Of a stretch of 9,398 nt of DNA, positions 5,899 through 9,398 are shown piece after piece. The notes under the pieces are model-generated. The model worked only from the letters and a program-made list of their open reading frames with translations, was not told the origin of the DNA and searched no databases. Within the stretch, counting starts at the first letter, position 1. Every line of letters starts with the position of its first letter. This DNA is from Pseudomonadota bacterium (lineage in GTDB: Bacteria > Pseudomonadota > Alphaproteobacteria > Rhizobiales > Devosiaceae): the NCBI GenBank assembly GCA_023387585.1, contig JAEWHZ010000080.1, forward strand, positions 1 to 9,398, written 5' to 3'. The position numbers and the translations under genes were made by a program.

Positions 5899-7104
5899 TC
5901 ATTCGGCGCTGGTGATGCGCACGATGGTCGAGGAACCGGCGTCGCGATCCTCGGTCACTGCGTAGATGGCGCCGTCGGGGCCGACCCGCACGTCGCGGAC
6001 GCGGGCCCCGACCGGGATGCGCTCCTCGGCCACCACCAGATCGTCGGCGATATGCAGCACGACCACGTCCTGGGTTATCAGCCCGCCGACGAGGAAGGTG
6101 TTTTCGAGGGTGGGGAACGCGTCGCCCTCATAAAGCGCCATGCCCGAAGGAGCGATGACCGGGTCCCAGTAATAGACCGGCTGCTCGGTCTCCGCGTTCT
6201 GGGTGATGCCCTCGCCGACCGCGGCGCCGGAATATTCGACGCCATAGGTGACTTCCGGCCAGCCGTAATTGACGCCGGCTTCGGGGCGGTTGAGCTCGTC
6301 GCCTCCCGCAGGTCCGTGCTCGACCGTCCACAGCCTGCCTTCGGCATCGAGCGTCGCCGCCTGCAGGTTGCGATGGCCGAGGCTCCAGATCTCGGGCAGG
6401 GCGCCTTCGACCTCGGCGAAGGGATTGCCCGGGAACGGCTCGCCCTCGGGCGTGATGCGGAAGATTTTTCCGAAGCCGGAGCCAAGGTCCTGCGCCTGGG
6501 TGCGCACCTCGTCGTCGGAGCGCTCGCCGACGGTGACATAGAGCTCGCCCTCGGGGCCGAAGACCAGTCGCGAGCCGAAATGCAGCCGGCCGTCATAGGC
6601 CGGGGTCTGGCGGAAGATCACTTCGACATCTTCGAGCGTGCCGCCGCCTTCGCCATCCTCGGCGAGCACGGCCGTCGCCACGCTGGTGCCGTTGCCGCCG
6701 TCACGCGGTTCGGCGAAGGAGAAGAAGATGCGGTTCGAGCTTTCGAAGTCGGGCGCCAGGGCCACGTCGAGCAGGCCGCCCTGGCCGCGCGCATCGACCT
6801 CGGGCACGCCCTCGATGGCCGGACCCGCCACGCCATCGGCGATGATGTGCATGGCGCCTTCTTTCGCCGTGACCAGCATGCGCCCGTCGGGCAGGAACTC
6901 CATGGCCCAAAGCTGCGGCAGGCCTTCGGCTACGGTCTCGGTCTCGACGGCGAGCTGTGTTTCAGGCATCGGGGCGCGGGCCTGCTGCTGGAAGGCAGGC
7001 TGCTGGTCGGGCGCGTTGGGCGGCCCGGTCTCGACGGATTGCGCCAGCACGGCGCCGGTGCCGAGCAGCAGGGTGGCCGCGTAAGCTGTGACGATCTTTT
7101 TCAT
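5899..7104 (-). CDS. PQQ-dependent aldose/sorbosone-type sugar dehydrogenase, secreted
   Basis: This is a soluble periplasmic quinoprotein of the glucose/sorbosone dehydrogenase family (GSDH; like E. coli YliI/Asd), oxidising aldose sugars with PQQ and passing electrons to the respiratory chain. The product has 401 residues. It starts with a signal peptide: MKK, a hydrophobic core to about residue 20, and a likely cut after Ala21 (AVLA|QS). A short Gln/Pro-rich linker precedes the beta-propeller. Family blocks visible are GQGGLLDVALAPDF (107-120), HFGSRLVFGPEGELYVTVGER (His175 is the expected catalytic base), SLGHRN (241-246) and EHGPAGGDELN (262-272). The ATG at 7104 is chosen because the signal peptide begins there; an in-frame start at 7221 would add 39 unrelated residues. 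The GAAAAGG-type ribosome site lies in a duplicated segment. No PQQ synthesis genes are in the window. Exact sugar specificity is unknown. Confidence 0.92.
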   Translation of the reverse strand: MKKIVTAYAATLLLGTGAVLAQSVETGPPNAPDQQPAFQQQARAPMPETQLAVETETVAEGLPQLWAMEFLPDGRMLVTAKEGAMHIIADGVAGPAIEGVPEVDARGQGGLLDVALAPDFESSNRIFFSFAEPRDGGNGTSVATAVLAEDGEGGGTLEDVEVIFRQTPAYDGRLHFGSRLVFGPEGELYVTVGERSDDEVRTQAQDLGSGFGKIFRITPEGEPFPGNPFAEVEGALPEIWSLGHRNLQAATLDAEGRLWTVEHGPAGGDELNRPEAGVNYGWPEVTYGVEYSGAAVGEGITQNAETEQPVYYWDPVIAPSGMALYEGDAFPTLENTFLVGGLITQDVVVLHIADDLVVAEERIPVGARVRDVRVGPDGAIYAVTEDRDAGSSTIVRITSAE

Positions 7105-7130
7105 GGGTCTTGCCTTTTCCTGGGTCTTGC
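7096..7130 (-). repeat. Tandem duplication across the dehydrogenase start codon
   Basis: Two head-to-tail units occupy 7096-7113 (18 bases) and 7114-7130 (17 bases), differing by one indel and one substitution; 12 bases (7104-7115 and 7121-7132) are identical. Read on the - strand, the downstream unit contains the start ATGAAAAAG. In the upstream unit the same position reads AGGAAAAG, which includes the Shine-Dalgarno-like AAGG 8 bases before the start codon. Confidence 0.8.
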
Positions 7131-7417
7131 CTGTCGCACGGGGAAAATTCGATCCGGCCGGAGCGCCGGGCCTCGATGTCCTACGCAAAGCCCGCCGATG
7201 CGTTGCGGCCGGCAGGCTCACGATCGAGTTATGCGGCGGGCGGCGCGGTGTGGAGGCGGCGAGGGCAGAGCGCGCGTTCGGGCTTTTTCAGCCCTGGCGA
7301 TCGCGGCGGCAGTCAAGCGTTGCGAACGTTTCCATTCCACGCTTTCGTCCTAACCTTTCGGGAAGGTCTTCGCCCCTAGTGTGCGCCAGCGTCAATGGAC
7401 TACCCGGACTTCCCCTC
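7105..7417. other. 313-base divergent intergenic region
   Basis: This stretch separates the aldose dehydrogenase (-) from the diguanylate cyclase (+) and must hold both promoters, but I find no convincing -35/-10 pair. A weak TTGCGA (7320-7325) followed 17 bases later by TTTCGT could serve the cyclase. Small inverted repeats are present: CCGGC...GCCGG (7154-7169), GGGCT...AGCCC (7280-7294) and ACCTT...AAGGT (7353-7367). No RNA gene or extra coding frame is supported. Confidence 0.5.
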
Positions 7418-8236
7418 ATGGCAGTGATGAAGTGGATCTATGCGCACCTGATCAGGGTCGGCCTTTTGCGCGGCGTGATCGAGGTGACGCTTGCATCGAT
7501 GATGGCCAGCGTGCCGATCACCTGGGTCTGCGTGATGATGTTCTCGCCGGCGGCGAAGCTCGGGGACTGGTTGTGGACCTCGATGCTGGCGCCGGCCATC
7601 GTGTCGCCGGCGATGTGCTACGTCATTCTGTCGCTGCTGCATGAGCTCGAGGCCGCGCGGCGCTCGCTGGCGCAGGCGGCGTCGACCGATCCGCTGACCG
7701 GGGTGGGGAACAGGCGGCGCTTCTTCGATGTCGCGGCGCGCGAACTGACCATTTCGCGGCGCCAGGAGCGGGCGATGAGCATCATCGTGCTCGATCTCGA
7801 TGACTTCAAGGCGATCAACGATCGCTTCGGGCACGCGGCGGGCGACGGCGTCCTGGTCGAGGTGGCAAGGGTCTGCACCGAGGCGCTGCGAACCTCGGAC
7901 CTGCTGTGCCGCTGGGGCGGCGAGGAGTTCATCGTGATGCTGCCCGATACCGACGAGCGTGGGGCTCATATCGCTGCCGAAAGGCTGCGCAGCGCCGTGG
8001 TCGCCGCCGGCATCACCCCGCCCGGCAGCGGCGGGCCGGTGCCGGTGACCATCAGCCTCGGCGTCGCCTCGTCCGATGCCAGCTGGAGCCTCGACCGCAT
8101 GATCACCGAGGCCGACGCCCAACTCTATCGCGCCAAGGCGGCGGGGCGGAACCTCGTCATGCCGCCGCAGTATCCCCAGTCGGGCGATCAGGACATCAAG
8201 GCAAGCAAACCGGAAGCGCGCCCCGCCGCGGCGTGA
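7418..8236 (+). CDS. Membrane-bound diguanylate cyclase (GGDEF domain)
   Basis: This protein synthesises the second messenger cyclic di-GMP from two GTP. The product has 272 residues. Two membrane helices (about 20-42 and 52-74) are joined by a short loop, and a helix (about 75-90) leads into the GGDEF domain that begins at DPLTGVGNRR (91-100). The domain looks active: metal ligand Asp126 in LDLDDF, substrate residues in KAINDRFGHAAGD, and signature GGEEF (167-171). RTSD (158-161), exactly five residues before the signature, is an intact I-site, so product inhibition is expected. There is no separate ligand-binding domain. The ATG at 7418 has no clear ribosome binding site. GTG upstream at about 7379 and ATG at 7427 are alternatives that do not alter the domains. 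The gene diverges from the aldose dehydrogenase and converges on lexA. Confidence 0.92.
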   Translation: MAVMKWIYAHLIRVGLLRGVIEVTLASMMASVPITWVCVMMFSPAAKLGDWLWTSMLAPAIVSPAMCYVILSLLHELEAARRSLAQAASTDPLTGVGNRRRFFDVAARELTISRRQERAMSIIVLDLDDFKAINDRFGHAAGDGVLVEVARVCTEALRTSDLLCRWGGEEFIVMLPDTDERGAHIAAERLRSAVVAAGITPPGSGGPVPVTISLGVASSDASWSLDRMITEADAQLYRAKAAGRNLVMPPQYPQSGDQDIKASKPEARPAAA

Positions 8237-8254
8237 GCGCCGCCCGCGGCGTTC
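8235..8254 (+). terminator. Hairpin at the end of the cyclase gene
   Basis: GAGCGCCG and CGGCGTTC pair over 8 bases (one G-U) around a CCCG loop, starting within the stop codon of the cyclase gene. No U-tract follows. It lies in the 55-base gap before the convergent lexA stop. An alternative fold uses GCGGCG/CGCCGC at 8228-8243. Confidence 0.4.
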
Positions 8255-8291
8255 CGGTCCCACCCGACGCGCGGTTCTTCCGCCGGGCGGC

Positions 8292-9002
8292 TCAGTATCT
8301 GCGCAGCAGTCCGATCAGCCGGCCCTGCACCTTGACCCGTTCGGGCGGGAAGATGCGCGTCTCATAGGCCGGGTTGGCGGCTTCGAGGGCGATGGAATTG
8401 CCCTTGCGACGCAGGCGCTTGAGGGTTGCTTCCTCCTCGTCGACCAGCGCCACGACGATCTCTCCGGTGGCGGCGGAATCCTGGCGCTTGATGACCACGG
8501 TGTCGCCGTCGAGAATGCCGGCCTCGATCATCGAATCGCCGCGCACCTCGAGGGCGAAATGCTCGCCGCCGCCGAGCATTTCCGGCGGCACCCCGATGGT
8601 GTGCGAATGGGTCTGGATCGCCTCGATCGGCACGCCGGCGGCGATGCGGCCCATGACGGGGATGCGCACCGGCATGTTGGCGATGCGCGCGCCATCCGGC
8701 TCGCGGGCGGGCGGCACGCGCCCCAGATTGCCCTCGATGACGCTGGGTTCGAACCGGCTGCGCCGGCCGCCCAGCGTGGGGTTCATGGAATCGGGCAGGC
8801 GCAGCACCTCGAGGGCGCGCGCGCGGTTGGGCAGCCGGCGGATGAAGCCGCGTTCCTCGAGCGCCGTGATCAGCCGGTGGATGCCGGACTTGGAAGCGAG
8901 GTCCAGCGCGTCCTTCATCTCGTCAAAGGAAGGCGGAATACCGCTTTCCTTCATCCGTTCGTGAATGAACATCAGCAATTCGTGCTGCTTGCGCGTAAGC
9001 AT
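8292..9002 (-). CDS. lexA: LexA repressor, SOS response regulator
   Basis: LexA represses DNA-damage genes and cleaves itself when stimulated by the RecA filament. The product has 236 residues, typical of alphaproteobacterial LexA, which has a longer linker than the E. coli protein. The N-terminal winged helix (1-66) includes PPSFDEMKDALDLASKSGIHRLI and LEERGFIRRLPNRARALEV. The C-terminal S24 peptidase domain carries the Ala122-Gly123 cleavage site (RIAAGVPI), nucleophile Ser157 in RGDSMIEAGI, and Lys195 in ATLKRL. All residues for self-cleavage are present. The ATG at 9002 fits the usual MLTRKQHELL N-terminus. Upstream, two GTTC-N7-GTTC boxes indicate autoregulation. The gene lies 114 bases downstream of an ABC transporter gene on the same strand but has its own control region. 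Confidence 0.98.
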   Translation of the reverse strand: MLTRKQHELLMFIHERMKESGIPPSFDEMKDALDLASKSGIHRLITALEERGFIRRLPNRARALEVLRLPDSMNPTLGGRRSRFEPSVIEGNLGRVPPAREPDGARIANMPVRIPVMGRIAAGVPIEAIQTHSHTIGVPPEMLGGGEHFALEVRGDSMIEAGILDGDTVVIKRQDSAATGEIVVALVDEEEATLKRLRRKGNSIALEAANPAYETRIFPPERVKVQGRLIGLLRRY

Positions 9003-9027
9003 CGGCCGGGCCCCAAGGCTAGAATCG

Positions 9028-9042
9028 GAACAAATTCGGAAC
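9028..9042 (-). promoter_or_regulatory. SOS box 1 (LexA operator)
   Basis: GAAC-N7-GAAC on the + strand reads GTTC-N7-GTTC in the direction of lexA. This is the exact direct-repeat LexA site known for Alphaproteobacteria. Its nearer edge is 26 bases from the lexA start codon, around the predicted transcription start. Confidence 0.88.
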
Positions 9043-9043
9043 G

Positions 9044-9072
9044 AGAGTACGTGTTCCAGTTCTGTTCTGCAA
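9044..9072 (-). promoter_or_regulatory. Candidate lexA promoter
   Basis: On the - strand TTGCAG (9072-9067) is followed after exactly 17 bases by TACTCT (9049-9044). Each matches only three of six consensus bases. Support comes mainly from position: one SOS box covers the spacer and the other lies just downstream of the -10, as expected for a LexA-repressed promoter. Confidence 0.4.
9053..9067 (+). promoter_or_regulatory. SOS box 2 (LexA operator, opposite orientation)
   Basis: GTTC-N7-GTTC on the + strand is a second exact match to the alphaproteobacterial SOS box, inverted relative to box 1, with centres 25 bases apart. An additional GTTC lies inside the spacer (9059-9062). It falls within the spacer of the candidate lexA promoter. 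Confidence 0.75.
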
Positions 9073-9116
9073 GTCCCCGTGATGTATTCGGCGGCCGGAC
9101 TTGCCCGGGCAAATCG

Positions 9117-9398
9117 TCAATAGCGCATTACAAGCCTGCCGTCGGGGCGTGCTTCGTGCCGGCCGGGTCGCTCGGCCAGCGCCTCGACGGCCCTGACGGC
9201 CTCGGGATCGACCGCCAGCCTGCCGTCGCCGGCATCGTCGGTCGACAGGACTGAAGCCTTGAGCAGTTGCGAATAGGGGTGCTCGGGGTCGTCCAGCACC
9301 GTGCGCGCATCCCCCATCTCGACCACCCGCCCGCGCTGCATGATCATGATGCGGTCGGAGATGTAATAGGCCGTGGCGAGGTCGTGGGTGATGTAGAT
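9117..9398 (-). CDS. Peptide-type ABC transporter ATP-binding protein, C-terminal part
   Basis: Only the last 93 residues are in the window; the 5' end lies beyond base 9398. The fragment begins within the end of the nucleotide-binding domain: the H-loop histidine is in IYITHD (fragment 1-6), followed by ATAYYISDRIMIMQRGRVVEMG. The motif DDPEHPYSQLL (about 37-46) is the HPY signature of the oligopeptide/dipeptide transporter ATPase C-terminal domain (OppD/OppF, DppD/DppF class). It therefore probably energises uptake of peptides or a similar solute with partner subunits encoded upstream. Walker A, Walker B and the ABC signature cannot be checked here. The stop is at 9117-9119, 114 bases before the lexA start on the same strand; a 12-base palindrome (9101-9112) follows the stop. 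Confidence 0.9.
   Translation of the reverse strand: MYITHDLATAYYISDRIMIMQRGRVVEMGDARTVLDDPEHPYSQLLKASVLSTDDAGDGRLAVDPEAVRAVEALAERPGRHEARPDGRLVMRY

Noticed and set aside
4811..5902. Open frame on the - strand opposite the flavoprotein gene
   Set aside because: It is low-complexity Arg/Ala/Gly-rich and antisense to a gene with full FAD motifs.
4207..7165. Exact 14-base repeat ATCCGGCCGGAGCG at 4207-4220 and 7152-7165, both noncoding, containing the palindrome TCCGGCCGGA
   Set aside because: About one shared 14-mer is expected by chance in a GC-rich window of this size, and the positions relative to the neighbouring starts differ. It is kept only as a remote candidate for a common operator.
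5251..7353. Very long + frame (700 codons) over the flavoprotein end and the aldose dehydrogenase
   Set aside because: It overlaps two well-supported genes in the wrong frame or strand. Its Arg/Gly/Ala-rich translation has no recognisable domain, and no ribosome site supports it.
7088..7417. N-terminal extension of the diguanylate cyclase frame back to 7088
   Set aside because: The extension would begin inside the oppositely transcribed dehydrogenase signal-peptide region and gives an Arg/Ser-rich, unconserved segment. The membrane helices start shortly after the ATG at 7418.
7400..8263. Open frame on the - strand opposite the diguanylate cyclase
   Set aside because: It is antisense to an intact GGDEF protein and has no domain of its own.
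9101..9112. Palindrome TTGCCCGGGCAA just after the ABC transporter stop
   Set aside because: The RNA stem would be only about 4 bp with a 4-base loop and no U-tract, which is too weak to call a terminator.

Overview
The window reads as ordinary chromosome of a high-GC alphaproteobacterium, most likely in the Hyphomicrobiales (Rhizobiales). The LexA regulator is preceded by GTTC-N7-GTTC boxes, the SOS operator type known from Alphaproteobacteria. A GatCAB amidotransferase, a DUF2934 protein and an alphaproteobacterial-style WYL regulator fit the same picture. A Devosia-like genus is possible, but this cannot be settled from the sequence. I see no insertion sequence, prophage, CRISPR array, tRNA or rRNA.

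Left part (1-2819, all + strand): gatC and gatA encode two subunits of the Asp/Glu-tRNA amidotransferase. A spacer with two perfect palindromes and a UUCG hairpin follows. Next come a conserved 105-residue protein of unknown function and a small two-helix membrane protein with a TTG start. gatB is not in the window.

Middle part (2816-5863): on the - strand, a WYL-domain regulator and an MTA/SAH nucleosidase form a translationally coupled pair that reads toward the membrane protein; the two convergent stop codons overlap. A DUF2934 protein on the - strand lies upstream of the regulator, separated from it by a strong hairpin. A HI0933-type flavoprotein oxidoreductase diverges from the DUF2934 gene.

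Right part (5866-9398): a secreted PQQ-dependent aldose dehydrogenase (-) converges on the flavoprotein gene across a hairpin. It diverges from a two-helix membrane diguanylate cyclase (+) across a 313-base spacer. The cyclase converges on lexA (-), whose upstream region carries two SOS boxes in opposite orientation around a candidate promoter. The window ends inside the C-terminal part of a peptide-type ABC transporter ATPase (-).

I find no convincing new multi-gene system. The points most worth a second look are the coupled WYL regulator and nucleosidase, the double SOS box, and a tandem duplication over the start of the aldose dehydrogenase gene whose upstream copy now forms its ribosome binding site. 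The unusual palindromes after gatA are a further point.
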